DNA of 12,953 nucleotides, from assembly GCA_002712135.1 (NCBI GenBank), contig PASO01000004.1:64969-77921 (forward strand), written 5' to 3'. The position numbers were made by a program, and so were the translations under genes. The DNA is from Gammaproteobacteria bacterium (GTDB taxonomy: Bacteria; Pseudomonadota; Gammaproteobacteria; Pseudomonadales; Azotimanducaceae). The notes beneath the pieces were generated by a model. That model was given only the letters and a program-made list of their open reading frames with translations, did not search any database and was not told where the DNA came from. Position 1 is the first letter of the stretch, and each line of letters starts with the position of its first letter. This document shows, piece after piece, positions 1 to 8,037 of the stretch.

Positions 1-453
1 GCCAATGGCAGCTTCGAGGCGCAGGCCGTGGCGGGATTTCATGCGTTTGGCTGGCGATATCACGATGATGGTGTTTCGAGAATAAGGGATCCAGATTCTG
101 CATTTCATGGCGAATATTACATCCAGTTGGAGGCTGGAGAACTGGTACACCAAGGCACAGACGCGACGGGTGACTTGTTACCTGGACCCGCCAATGGAAC
201 AGAGCAGTTCAAGCTGGATTTGATGATGCGGGGTGTGGGGAATTCGGTAGCGCTTATCGGTGCCGATTTCGAAGCCCAACCTATGTATAATCGCGAGCAC
301 CAGAAGTTAACTGAGTTTCATGTTTTACCAGAATGGCGAAACTACGAGGTTTTGATTGAGCCCCCGGCCGGGAGCTGGAAATCCTTTATTATCCTGAAGG
401 TAGACACGGGAACCATCGATATTGATCGAGTTCGTCTTCTCCGTATTCGCTAA
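1..453 (+). CDS. C-terminal part of a protein ending in a galactose-binding/CBM-like jelly-roll domain (5' truncated)
   Basis: The frame is open from the first base of the window and ends in TAA at 451-453, so this is the last 150 residues of a longer protein. A GTG at 28 is an internal valine rather than a likely start, because the residues before it (ANGSFEAQA) already belong to the fold. The opening NGSFE, the alternating hydrophobic and polar strand pattern, and the ending IDIDRVRL are typical of carbohydrate-binding modules and galactose-binding-like beta-sandwich domains that sit at the C-terminus of glycosidases, sulfatases or lyases. No catalytic motif is visible and the enzyme part, if any, lies upstream. 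The sugar-binding role is inferred from fold-like sequence features only. The damaged small gene follows 28 bp downstream on the same strand. Confidence 0.6.
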   Translation, partial: ANGSFEAQAVAGFHAFGWRYHDDGVSRIRDPDSAFHGEYYIQLEAGELVHQGTDATGDLLPGPANGTEQFKLDLMMRGVGNSVALIGADFEAQPMYNREHQKLTEFHVLPEWRNYEVLIEPPAGSWKSFIILKVDTGTIDIDRVRLLRIR

Positions 454-481
454 CCACAGTCGAGACATAAAGGGAGATAGT

Positions 482-755
482 ATGTATAAACTGGCTCCTG
501 ATTGGCGTGCCACTACTGTCTTTACGGACCGGGTAGGGGTCACTTCTAACACCCGACGAGATGGCCAAGGATATTGTCGAGATGCCTTCGGAAGTGGCTA
601 AAGAAATGACAAAGCTTGTTAGTGATCTCCTTAACTAGGAGAAAGCATCTAACCCTGACAACAAAGCACTCGCGCTTGGTGCAGACCTTTTTATCTTCTC
701 GCTAGCGGATGCGCGGGATGATAAGACGCTACTGAAGCGAAAGAAACGGAGATGA
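482..755 (+). pseudogene. Small gene of unknown function, apparently broken by one frameshift and one nonsense codon
   Basis: An ATG at 482 has a good ribosome binding site (GGGAG five bases upstream), but its frame stops after 39 codons. Removing one T from the TT at 544-545 joins the start (MYKLAPDWRATTVFTDRVGV) to another frame that reads like real protein: LTPDEMAKDIVEMPSEVAKE and onward to LVSDLLN. That frame then hits TAG at 636-638 and continues in the same frame as EKASNPDNKALALGADLFIF up to TGA at 753-755. A single C-to-T change from CAG would explain the TAG. The repaired product would be about 91 residues, mostly helical and charged, of a family I do not recognise. It lies between the CBM-like protein and a sulfatase whose start is also damaged. 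Alternatives are two unrelated mini-ORFs or sequencing error. Confidence 0.45.
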
Positions 756-767
756 AACCTGAAACCT
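754..767 (+). repeat. 7-bp tandem duplication GAAACCT x2 at the sulfatase start
   Basis: GAAACCT at 754-760 is repeated exactly at 761-767. With one copy removed, the ATG at 752 reads directly into AAA CCT AAC ATT, the expected MKPNIVV start of the sulfatase. With both copies the ATG frame ends at a TAA after five codons. The repeat is seen directly; that it is a recent frameshifting duplication is inference. Confidence 0.85.
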
Positions 768-2195
768 AACATTGTTGTTATTCTCACTGACCAGCAGCGG
801 ACGGATACACTAGCTTGTTATGGCAACTCCGTTGTTCGCACACCTAACCTGGACTTGTTAGCTGATAGTGGCGTCCGTTTTGATCGGGCGTACTGTGCAA
901 CACCGCTCTGTACACCGGCGCGGGTGTCTGTTCAGACCGGGGCTTATCCGCACAGGCACGGTATCGTTGATCTGTGGAGCGCCATTCCCAATGAGAATAC
1001 GGGCCCAGTGCCTGGCTGGAATCATCCTTCACCGGAAGAGATGCCATGGCTGGGGCACTACTTTCGTGATGCCGGCTATGAAACCGCTTATATCGGCAAA
1101 TGGCACTGTATGACCGGCGCCGATAGAAGAGGGTTTGAAGATTGTGTGGTGCGTATTGGTGACTACGATACCGATGATGGTGCCGAAGAGCAGAATGACT
1201 GGCTGCAATACGCGTTATCAAAAGGATACAAGATGTCCAGCGGCAAGAGGAATGGTGCGGACTACAAGCGCAAAGGTCTTAACTATGGCGTCTCGCTATA
1301 TACTGAAACAGACTTCCCTGCGTCCTACGCTTTTCGCAAGGCAATTGAGTTTATCCAGGCTGACCACGAGCATCCCTTTATCCTGTTTCTATCAGAGACT
1401 TCACCTCACCAACCTTTTGCGCCACCGTCTCCTTACGATGAGATGTACGACCCTGATGACATCCTGCTGCCAGAGAATGTTCAGCATTACGCCTCTTCGA
1501 GGCGTTTTATAGAACTGCGCGGACATCCAGAGACACTTCGCCTATATCGAGAGGCAACGCAACGTCAGTTGCAGGCAGCCTGGTCTCATTATCTGGGTAT
1601 GGTAACCCACATTGATAACCTTGTTGGCGACTTGGTCGAAAGTCTGGAGCAGGCGAAGGTTCGAGATAATACGATGCTGGTTTTCTCAAGTGACCACGGT
1701 GAAATGTTGGGGTCCCATAGGCTCCAAGATAAGGGGGCCTTTATGTACGAGGAGGTGATGAAAGTGCCGCTACTAGTTAACTGGCCTAAAGAAGCCTCAT
1801 CCGCTGTCTATGATAAGCCCGTCAGTCAGGTCTCACTGCTGCCAACGTTGTTAGAGATTGCTGGGATTTCACCACACAGTGATATGGATATGCCCTCACT
1901 CGCGACAAGTTTTCTGGGCCAGCAAGCACCCCCGGATGAGCCTGTTTATGGTGAATACAACCGGTTTTATGGCCAGCTGTATCCAGTGCGTATGGTGACT
2001 GATGGTTCATGGAAATATGTTCATTATTTTGGGCCGGAAGCTGAATTGTATAACCTCGACAGTGATCCTGGTGAGGTGGAGAATCTGATTAACTGGGCAA
2101 CTCACCAGGATGAGTTGAAGCGGATGCGGAGTCTACTCGCAGACTGGATGCAGCAAAGTCACGACGTCTTTCAGATGGACCAGATATACGATTGA
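759..2195 (+). CDS. Formylglycine-dependent sulfatase (type I, alkaline phosphatase fold); start region disrupted
   Basis: The enzyme should hydrolyse sulfate esters. The frame read from CTG 759 gives 478 residues beginning (M)KPNIVVILTDQQRTD, the usual first beta-strand and metal-binding Asp (D11) of the family. The CTPAR motif at residues 51-55 supplies the Cys converted to formylglycine, with GKWH near 113-116, SPHQPFAPP near 216, and SSDHGEMLGSH containing metal ligands D312/H313. No signal peptide is present, so it is probably cytoplasmic. There is no in-frame ATG at the expected place. The ATG at 752, which overlaps the preceding TGA, is separated from this frame by a tandem GAAACCT repeat. 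CTG at 759 has GGAG seven bases upstream and might initiate; a TTG at 855 would lose the metal-binding strand. The catalytic body is intact. The family is certain, the substrate unknown. Confidence 0.9.
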   Translation: MKPNIVVILTDQQRTDTLACYGNSVVRTPNLDLLADSGVRFDRAYCATPLCTPARVSVQTGAYPHRHGIVDLWSAIPNENTGPVPGWNHPSPEEMPWLGHYFRDAGYETAYIGKWHCMTGADRRGFEDCVVRIGDYDTDDGAEEQNDWLQYALSKGYKMSSGKRNGADYKRKGLNYGVSLYTETDFPASYAFRKAIEFIQADHEHPFILFLSETSPHQPFAPPSPYDEMYDPDDILLPENVQHYASSRRFIELRGHPETLRLYREATQRQLQAAWSHYLGMVTHIDNLVGDLVESLEQAKVRDNTMLVFSSDHGEMLGSHRLQDKGAFMYEEVMKVPLLVNWPKEASSAVYDKPVSQVSLLPTLLEIAGISPHSDMDMPSLATSFLGQQAPPDEPVYGEYNRFYGQLYPVRMVTDGSWKYVHYFGPEAELYNLDSDPGEVENLINWATHQDELKRMRSLLADWMQQSHDVFQMDQIYD

Positions 2196-2205
2196 TTGGT
2201 CCATC
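2174..2205. terminator. 9-bp perfect inverted repeat between convergent genes, possible bidirectional terminator
   Basis: GATGGACCA (2174-2182) is the exact reverse complement of TGGTCCATC (2197-2205), separated by a 14-base loop that contains the sulfatase stop codon. It sits where the plus-strand sulfatase meets the minus-strand DUF3604 gene, whose stop is at 2218. No T-run follows on either strand, so it is not a standard intrinsic terminator; the position is the main argument. Confidence 0.4.
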
Positions 2206-2217
2206 GACCTGTGCAAA

Positions 2218-4041
2218 TTACTGGGGCGTATACCAGATCGGTGAAGTGTAGGCGCGTTCCTGAGTGATCATGGGAACTCTATCCGCTATATCTTTCAGGC
2301 CATAGTATACTGCGTCGTATGCGGTCCACCTGGGCGTTGGGATTTCCAGCACTCGTACGTAATAAAACGCAAGTTCATCCTTGTTGAAGTCTGGGTCAAT
2401 CCAGACAGTAGCTAATGCAGGGTCACCTATGCTGTTAGTGTATGAGGCTATCTCCAAATTTACGGTGTTGCCAACTGGCTCGTTGTTTTCCCGACCGTCT
2501 GAAAGGATAACGTTATAAACCTTTTCGTGTAGTTTACCCTTGTTATCGAGCCAACCTTTAATTACCTGCACCCGATCTAGGTTAGCGCCATCTGGATCTT
2601 TCACTGCGCGGATAAGAAAATTGGGTGCTTTTTTGCTAGGTGCCGTCGTTAGGTCGCTGCCCATTGGGACGCCTTTCGCGTAACCAAGTTGGGCGAGATC
2701 CGGTCGCGTGGCGTCCTGTAATGCATAGTCCCAGCCCCCGAAAAATCGAACATTAATGCGTGGCCCCGTCGATGCATAGACTTCGCGACGACGCATAGCG
2801 TTAAACAAGGCTTCACGCGTGTTTTCAGTTGCCCACACGGCGGCATACCCGGAAGCGGCACGACCCGCACTGTTCAATATGCGATATCGGCTGGGTTCAC
2901 CAGTTGCGGTGCTGCCCCAGTAGTTGTCTTCGCTGGAAGTTGCAAGTGAATTGTGTGCGTCTGTACTACCTATCATGCCGAACTTGAACGGATTGACACC
3001 CAGTGCTGCTTGCTGACCTAATCCTTGCCTGAGAGCGGGGCGGGCGTATGACTGCGCTTCCATTAGGCTTGGATTACCCATAGTTTCATAGTCGGCAAAC
3101 TCATCTGTAGGAGATGCAATTGGGTGAGTTTCTCCATCGCCTTTCCTCTGGGTCACCTCGGCAATTGGTTCCCAGTACGAACGTGTTTTCGCATAGGCTA
3201 TGGTAAAGGGGCTTCCCATGTAAGTGCTGAGCTTGAATGAATTACCACCGCTTAGGTTAGTGTTATGAGGGATGGCGAGCACCTTGCCTTTAGTCTTGTC
3301 TTCAAAGGCTTGCATATAGGTCCAAAGATCCTCCGGGTCGCTGCTATCAAATCGTGAGTAGGGCAGGACCTGATTTGCCTCCTCAGCGCCACCCTCGAAG
3401 AGTACATTTCTATGATTCATAAATCCTTTTTTGCCGGGGACAAGGACTGTTGCGCTCCACTCGTAGCCAATAAAGGTTGTGAACTTGCCTGGCGCGTTGT
3501 GTCGTTCAGCATTGTCGATGACTTCCTTCCAGATTGACCGTTGAAATTTTTCATCAAGCGCATAATTACCATGTCTTGCACCGGATGCCCGTGCAAGGGT
3601 CATGTAACCTCGCCTGAACGCTTCATAATTGTCACTTCTCAGAACATCCCGCAGAGCAGGAAGATCACGGATCGTTGCCATCCACCGTTCTCGCGCCTCA
3701 CTTTTTGGTAGCGTACCGCCACCTATTGCCAACTGTGGTAACACTCCAAGGTTCTCTGCGTGATCGGATATCATGAGAAAATCTAGAGGTCGACGAAGTC
3801 GAACCGGCTCGCCACTACTGGTTTCCACAGTTTCACCTTTCGCGAAACGGTACGCGTCGTCTGGTGTCAACCGATTGCCCATGTGGAAGGCGTCATGCGA
3901 CAGTGTGCTGTGCAGATGCGTATCTCCCCAGTAAACCTCTGTGGGGTAGGAAAGATCAACATATGGTGAATAAGTTTCGGAAGCGACTGTGTAACTTGCC
4001 AACCCTACGGCGAAGAAAACTCCTAAAACTAATCTAGTCAT
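2218..4041 (-). CDS. Exported DUF3604 family protein (PHP-like metal-dependent hydrolase fold)
   Basis: A 607-residue protein with an N-terminal signal peptide (MTRLVLGVFFAVGLASYTVA), so it is probably periplasmic. The mature part opens with WGDTHLHSTLSHDAF, whose D40, H42 and H44 resemble a PHP-type metal site. Further conserved blocks are MISDHAENLG near residue 93, STDAHNS near the middle, and YASTGPRINVRFFGGWDY in the C-terminal half. These blocks identify DUF3604, a family of unknown biochemical function common in marine Gram-negative bacteria. I chose ATG 4041 over GTG 4053 because it overlaps the esterase stop as ATGA and has AAGGTGG about eight bases upstream. The stop is 22 bp from the end of the convergent sulfatase. 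Translation is probably coupled to the esterase. A phosphoesterase-like role is only a guess from the PHP-like motif. Confidence 0.9.
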   Translation of the reverse strand: MTRLVLGVFFAVGLASYTVASETYSPYVDLSYPTEVYWGDTHLHSTLSHDAFHMGNRLTPDDAYRFAKGETVETSSGEPVRLRRPLDFLMISDHAENLGVLPQLAIGGGTLPKSEARERWMATIRDLPALRDVLRSDNYEAFRRGYMTLARASGARHGNYALDEKFQRSIWKEVIDNAERHNAPGKFTTFIGYEWSATVLVPGKKGFMNHRNVLFEGGAEEANQVLPYSRFDSSDPEDLWTYMQAFEDKTKGKVLAIPHNTNLSGGNSFKLSTYMGSPFTIAYAKTRSYWEPIAEVTQRKGDGETHPIASPTDEFADYETMGNPSLMEAQSYARPALRQGLGQQAALGVNPFKFGMIGSTDAHNSLATSSEDNYWGSTATGEPSRYRILNSAGRAASGYAAVWATENTREALFNAMRRREVYASTGPRINVRFFGGWDYALQDATRPDLAQLGYAKGVPMGSDLTTAPSKKAPNFLIRAVKDPDGANLDRVQVIKGWLDNKGKLHEKVYNVILSDGRENNEPVGNTVNLEIASYTNSIGDPALATVWIDPDFNKDELAFYYVRVLEIPTPRWTAYDAVYYGLKDIADRVPMITQERAYTSPIWYTPQ

Positions 4042-4910
4042 GAAAATAGCCACCTTAATGAGTCTGCGAAGATTGCACCGCCTTGACGTAAGCTGTGCAT
4101 GCCTTCACCGAAGATAAACTTGTAGTCATAATGAGCAAACTTTAGTGCTGCGGCCATATCCTGATTGGCGATCGGCCAGCTGCCCATTACGAAATCTAGA
4201 TCATGCTCGCCGCTCTGCAACAGTACCTTGATCGGTTTTGGTTCTGTACTGCGAACCAGGTATGGAAAGTTATGTCCGCCACGAATGTTGGTGTATGAAC
4301 CACAGTGTGACAGCACGCGACCAAAACTTTCCGGAGAATGCCATGCCGCATTGAACGCGCAAATACCGCCGCTTGAGTGACCGCAAATCAACCGTTGGGC
4401 AGGATCGGTATTCAGTGTGCAGCCGATGCGATGTTCAACGAGGGGAATTATTTCCTCGTTTATGAAGGTGATAAACGTAGAGGTTACCGAATCGTATTCC
4501 AGACTTCGCTTGTCACTCGGATTGACGAATACGCCAACCGTGGGTGGAATATCTCCCGAATGCATCATGCTGTCCAGGACCTGAGCGGCACGGACCGGGC
4601 CCTTTGGATCGAGGTAAGCGGCACCGTCGTTGAAGAACGCCAGGTTTGGTGCTTCGGCGGCGAGAAGGTTCGGTGGCGTGTAGATATAAATGTCCCGTGT
4701 GGAATCCGGGTATATTTTGCTTTCGGACCATGCCTTGATGTAGAACACGTCTCCCGTGGGTATGTCGTCATCTGGGAAGGCTTCCGCGCACGGGTTGTAC
4801 TGCTTGTCCCCCTCGGGCACTGCCCAGGTTTCTGACGATGACTTTTTGGGCATTGGTGGAAGCGGCAGATGAAGGCCAAGTGCCTCGTAGGTTTCCCTAT
4901 CCATTGGCAT
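4038..4910 (-). CDS. Alpha/beta-hydrolase esterase, enterochelin esterase-like family
   Basis: A 290-residue serine esterase. From the start at 4910 the nucleophile elbow is GHSSGG with S179 as nucleophile, and likely partners are D237 or D239 in SGEHDLDF and H272 in GEGMHSLRQGG. An oxyanion-region strand (LAFFNDGAAYL, about 90-100) and the spacing fit the enterochelin esterase/esterase D group (PF00756). No signal peptide is evident, so it is probably cytoplasmic, unlike its neighbour. An upstream ATG at 4943 extends the frame by 11 unlikely residues into the promoter region. ATG 4910 has AAAGGA about 11 bases upstream, and ATG 4904 is an alternative. The stop overlaps the DUF3604 start by four bases. 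A siderophore role has no support here; removing acyl groups from a carbohydrate or other ester is equally possible. Confidence 0.85.
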   Translation of the reverse strand: MPMDRETYEALGLHLPLPPMPKKSSSETWAVPEGDKQYNPCAEAFPDDDIPTGDVFYIKAWSESKIYPDSTRDIYIYTPPNLLAAEAPNLAFFNDGAAYLDPKGPVRAAQVLDSMMHSGDIPPTVGVFVNPSDKRSLEYDSVTSTFITFINEEIIPLVEHRIGCTLNTDPAQRLICGHSSGGICAFNAAWHSPESFGRVLSHCGSYTNIRGGHNFPYLVRSTEPKPIKVLLQSGEHDLDFVMGSWPIANQDMAAALKFAHYDYKFIFGEGMHSLRQGGAIFADSLRWLFS

Positions 4911-5000
4911 GGTGAATACGATCCTTTTTTTACAGTGCAGCAAGTATATAGTTATCCTGGAGCAAAAGCGTTTTCAGTTCACCAACATAAGGTCAATCCC
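4911..5000. promoter_or_regulatory. Divergent intergenic region with candidate promoters for the esterase and CoA-transferase genes
   Basis: These 90 bp separate two genes that point away from each other, so promoters for both should lie here. On the minus strand TATACT (4948-4943) is a good -10 candidate about 33 bases before the esterase ATG, with no convincing -35. On the plus strand TATAGT (4947-4952) overlaps it and precedes the CoA-transferase ATG by about 48 bases, again with a weak, T-rich -35. The overlapping -10 elements would make the two promoters compete. No clear operator palindrome was seen. Confidence 0.35.
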
Positions 5001-6263
5001 ATGCCGGGTCCCTACGAGGGTTTGAGAGTTATTGAGTTTGGTCGTTTTATTGCGGCGCCGTATTGTGGCCAACTGTTCGCCGACGGCGGTGCTGATGTCA
5101 TTAAAGTCGAACCGCTCAACGGTGACGATGCGCGTCGCAATGGCACTCGGCTATCCACCACCGAAGCACGGCAGTATCTAAACAAGAATCGCGGTAAACG
5201 CAGTATCGCTGTCAAATTGTCGGACCCTAGAATCATCAAGGCTCTCCAAAAGCTAGCCAAATCGGCCGATATAATTATCAGTAATTTCCGTCCTGGTCAG
5301 GGTGAAGAACTGGGACTTGATTACCTCACGATAGCGAAATACAACCCACGCATTATCTACGCAGAGAATAGTGCTTATGGAAAAAAGGGTCCGCTTGCAG
5401 GGCAGGTCGGTATGGATTTGCTGCTTCAGGCGCGTACTGGTCTCGCCGAAATTACTTCTGATGGACCAAAGGCCATAGAGGATGATCCAGTCATCGATTA
5501 CATGGGTGGTATGCTGATGTCCTGGGGAATTGCCTCTGCACTGTATCATCGGGAACGAACTGGTCAGGGCCAGCAACTTGACGTTTCTTTGCTGCAGGCG
5601 GCGCTGGTGCTGCAGAATAACTCTATCAATCATGTCGACAAGGTGGATGGTTGGCGTAACGAATTCGTCGCCTATCTCAAAGATGCTTTCGTAAAGGGGA
5701 TGACCCTGAAGGATATTGTTGATGAGAGGGCCTCCCGCAAGCCACCCATCGTGCCAGCTTATTACGGCTTCTTTAAGACCTCGGATGGCTTTATCGCCAT
5801 TGCATCCGGAGGACGTGCGTTACAGATGCGTACGGCAAAACTTTTGGGTGTCGATGATCCGGCTATCGATGACATCAATTACCAGCCAGATGACTATGTC
5901 GAATATACGAGGGCAATGCGTGCTAAGAGTTCTGCTATCCTGGCCACTCAGACGACGGATTACTGGCTTCAGGTTTTTGAGAAGGCGGGATTGCCTGCAG
6001 GACCCATGCAGTTCAAGGATCAGGTGCTGGATGATCCGCAGTGCTGGGAAAATGACTATCTCGTTCGCCTCGATCATGAGGAAGTAGGCGGAATTACCGT
6101 CGTTGCACCTCCTGTTAAGTTTAGTAAATCCCCCTTGTCGACTACAACGGCCTCTCCAGTGCTCGGTAGACACTCAAGAGAAATACTAGTGGAAGCCAAT
6201 TTATCGGAGGATGAAATCGATGCTCTTTTTTTGGAGCAGGTAGTATACGAACAGCCATCGTAG
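5001..6263 (+). CDS. Class III CoA-transferase (CaiB/BaiF family)
   Basis: The enzyme moves CoA between carboxylic acids through an enzyme-bound anhydride. The 420 residues match the usual family length. The start MPGPYEGLRVIEFGRFIAAP, the DVIKVEP block near residue 32 and DIIISNFRPG near 90 are the standard N-terminal Rossmann-like features. D139 in GQVGMDLLLQARTGL corresponds to the catalytic Asp (D169 in formyl-CoA transferase). GQGQQLDVSLLQAALVLQ and the C-terminal VLDDPQCWENDYLV also fit. ATG 5001 is preferred over an upstream start at 4869 because homology begins there and AAGGT lies about ten bases upstream. It is transcribed alone, divergent from the esterase gene and only 5 bp from the convergent GH127 stop. 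Donor and acceptor acids cannot be read from sequence; activation of an acid released by the neighbouring hydrolases is an inference. Confidence 0.93.
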   Translation: MPGPYEGLRVIEFGRFIAAPYCGQLFADGGADVIKVEPLNGDDARRNGTRLSTTEARQYLNKNRGKRSIAVKLSDPRIIKALQKLAKSADIIISNFRPGQGEELGLDYLTIAKYNPRIIYAENSAYGKKGPLAGQVGMDLLLQARTGLAEITSDGPKAIEDDPVIDYMGGMLMSWGIASALYHRERTGQGQQLDVSLLQAALVLQNNSINHVDKVDGWRNEFVAYLKDAFVKGMTLKDIVDERASRKPPIVPAYYGFFKTSDGFIAIASGGRALQMRTAKLLGVDDPAIDDINYQPDDYVEYTRAMRAKSSAILATQTTDYWLQVFEKAGLPAGPMQFKDQVLDDPQCWENDYLVRLDHEEVGGITVVAPPVKFSKSPLSTTTASPVLGRHSREILVEANLSEDEIDALFLEQVVYEQPS

Positions 6264-6268
6264 CAGGT

Positions 6269-8029
6269 TTATTCTAAAGTAAGCGGAAATACCGTCCGAA
6301 AAGCTGCGCCATCGTTGCCCGCGTCAGCGTAAGGCGTAAAGGTGAAGTCCATGCCCTCGGTTGTTCTTCTATCATCCAGACGTATACGATATCTTCGTCT
6401 CTCGGGTGTCTTTTTGAAGCCTGGCCATGGGTCTTCCTGATCCACTGCGGACAGTGTGAGCTCGTTGGGAATTGAAATTAGGTCGCTCTTACCGATCCAG
6501 GTATCGTTGTTGTCACGGAGGTCAATTGACAGCACTTCCGGGCCGCGTTTCAGCGCGTAGCTGTTGTCGGATAAAAGCTCTGTAGTGAGTGGGATTCTGA
6601 AATTAACGTCAACAACGTATTCACTGGAACCATTGATTTCTATCTTCATGTAGCTATTCGTTAACTTAGTCCTAAGGTCATTTCCATCCAGCTTGATGGT
6701 AAAGCCTTCGCTCCAAGTGGGTACTCGGACGTTGAGTATACCGGTCCAGTCTGACGGTGTTGTTAGTGATATTGTTGTACTGCCCACCTTAGGAAATTGA
6801 CTTTCCTGTTTAATCGTGACGGCGCCATTCTGAGTCTCGAGAGAAGCTGTGCTGGATTCGAAAAAGTTCACGAAAATCTCATTCTTCCGAGTTGCATAGA
6901 TGATCGATGGAATTCGAACAATTCCTCTGGGCCCCGACCAGAAGCAACACCTCGTTGGGCCATGGAAGAAGTGCTTGGAATAACGCAGCGGCGTGTAGTA
7001 ACACCACTTCATGCCGTCGTCAGACTGCGCTGCTACAAGTGCGTTGTAGGCAGTTTTTTCGAGTACTTCTGCGAATTCTATCTCCCCGGTTATCTCGTAA
7101 AGTCTTTGGGTAAGGAAAATCCACTCCGTCGTCGCGCAGGTTTCCTGCAGTTTTCCATCAGGGTTATCGTTAAGGGGACCCTCGTAGAGGTTTTCATTCT
7201 CGCCCAGAGAGCCCGTGGGGAACTGGTGAATTTTTACCAGTGATCGCCAGATACCCACTAGAATATCGAAAGATTGCTGATCGTTTCTTGTTACCGCCAG
7301 GTCGACCATTCCCGTAAGTGCTGCGCCCAGCATGTAGGGATGAACAATATGCGGTTGACCTGTTTCCATCATTTTTCGCAGCGGCTCGAAATGCTGAATA
7401 ACACTTTCTACGAAGTCGCAAAGCTTTTCGTTCCTGGTGTGTTTGTAGAGACGCATCAACTGATTGATCACCGCGACATTGGTAAAGCTGCGACCTTGGC
7501 TAATGAAAGCGGCTTTGTCACTATCTATGGGGCTATAGGTTTGAAGGATCCACTCAGAGATCCGGGTCGCACATTGCAGAGATGATAGTTCGCCCTGCAG
7601 TTCGTAGTGTGTCAGCAGCCCTATCATGCTTGTCCATTGAACCCAGACATTCCATCCAAGTTCCCAGTCGTTTAGATCACGATCAGAAGGCAGGGGTTCA
7701 CCCATGAAGCCATCTTCTTGCTGATAACTTCGTAATTTCGCGGCGAACTCATTAACCATGGCGACGAAATCCTGATCATGGCTGTTGAGGGCTGCCTGTG
7801 TGGCAGCATCAAGCCATTTGCCGGCGTACTCTCCATCCCAGATTCGCTCGAGTAATTTCCCTGGGGTATAGTGGCGGGACGCAAAGGCACCGAGCATGAA
7901 CTCGCCAGAGTGGTCATGCAGATACTTGAGATAGCTGATGTTTCCGTCATACCTTTGCACGAATCGACCGCCGTGCAGTAGTCTCACTTCATTGGGTAGT
8001 GGAATGGTGATTGGATCGTCGAACGTCAT
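6269..8029 (-). CDS. GH127 family glycoside hydrolase (DUF1680), beta-L-arabinofuranosidase-like
   Basis: A 586-residue protein of the GH127/DUF1680 family, whose characterised member HypBA1 removes beta-L-arabinofuranosyl residues using a zinc-bound cysteine nucleophile. The zinc site is recognisable: ETCATTEW gives E296 and C298, and RCCFWSGPRG gives C361 and C362. E277 in SLGENE is the likely fourth position, although the spacing is three residues longer than in HypBA1. An alpha/alpha barrel fills the first 350 residues and beta-sandwich domains follow, including LNVRVPTWSEGFTIKLDG, typical of the family. There is no signal peptide, so it would act in the cytoplasm on small glycosides. AAGGA lies six bases before ATG 8029. 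The gene follows the serine hydrolase after 8 bp, so the two are probably cotranscribed. Substrates outside arabinose are known for related families, so specificity is open. Confidence 0.88.
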   Translation of the reverse strand: MTFDDPITIPLPNEVRLLHGGRFVQRYDGNISYLKYLHDHSGEFMLGAFASRHYTPGKLLERIWDGEYAGKWLDAATQAALNSHDQDFVAMVNEFAAKLRSYQQEDGFMGEPLPSDRDLNDWELGWNVWVQWTSMIGLLTHYELQGELSSLQCATRISEWILQTYSPIDSDKAAFISQGRSFTNVAVINQLMRLYKHTRNEKLCDFVESVIQHFEPLRKMMETGQPHIVHPYMLGAALTGMVDLAVTRNDQQSFDILVGIWRSLVKIHQFPTGSLGENENLYEGPLNDNPDGKLQETCATTEWIFLTQRLYEITGEIEFAEVLEKTAYNALVAAQSDDGMKWCYYTPLRYSKHFFHGPTRCCFWSGPRGIVRIPSIIYATRKNEIFVNFFESSTASLETQNGAVTIKQESQFPKVGSTTISLTTPSDWTGILNVRVPTWSEGFTIKLDGNDLRTKLTNSYMKIEINGSSEYVVDVNFRIPLTTELLSDNSYALKRGPEVLSIDLRDNNDTWIGKSDLISIPNELTLSAVDQEDPWPGFKKTPERRRYRIRLDDRRTTEGMDFTFTPYADAGNDGAAFRTVFPLTLE

Positions 8030-8037
8030 GTTTGTCC

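Noticed and set aside
844..1221. 125-codon minus-strand ORF over the 5' part of the plus-strand sulfatase
   Set aside because: It is antisense to the CTPAR region; its His- and Ser-rich composition is typical of a shadow frame.
4042..4053. GTG start four codons upstream for the DUF3604 protein
   Set aside because: The ribosome binding site AAGGTGG overlaps this GTG, and the ATG at 4041 gives a standard ATGA overlap and a better signal peptide.
4377..4835. 152-codon plus-strand ORF inside the esterase gene
   Set aside because: It is antisense to a gene with a full catalytic triad and has no recognisable domain or start signal.
4869..5000. Upstream in-frame extension of the CoA-transferase
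   Set aside because: It overlaps the divergent esterase start, has no CoA-transferase-like sequence, and ATG 5001 has both homology and a ribosome binding site.
6797..7243. 148-codon plus-strand ORF inside GH127
   Set aside because: It is antisense to conserved GH127 sequence including the zinc site and looks like a shadow frame.
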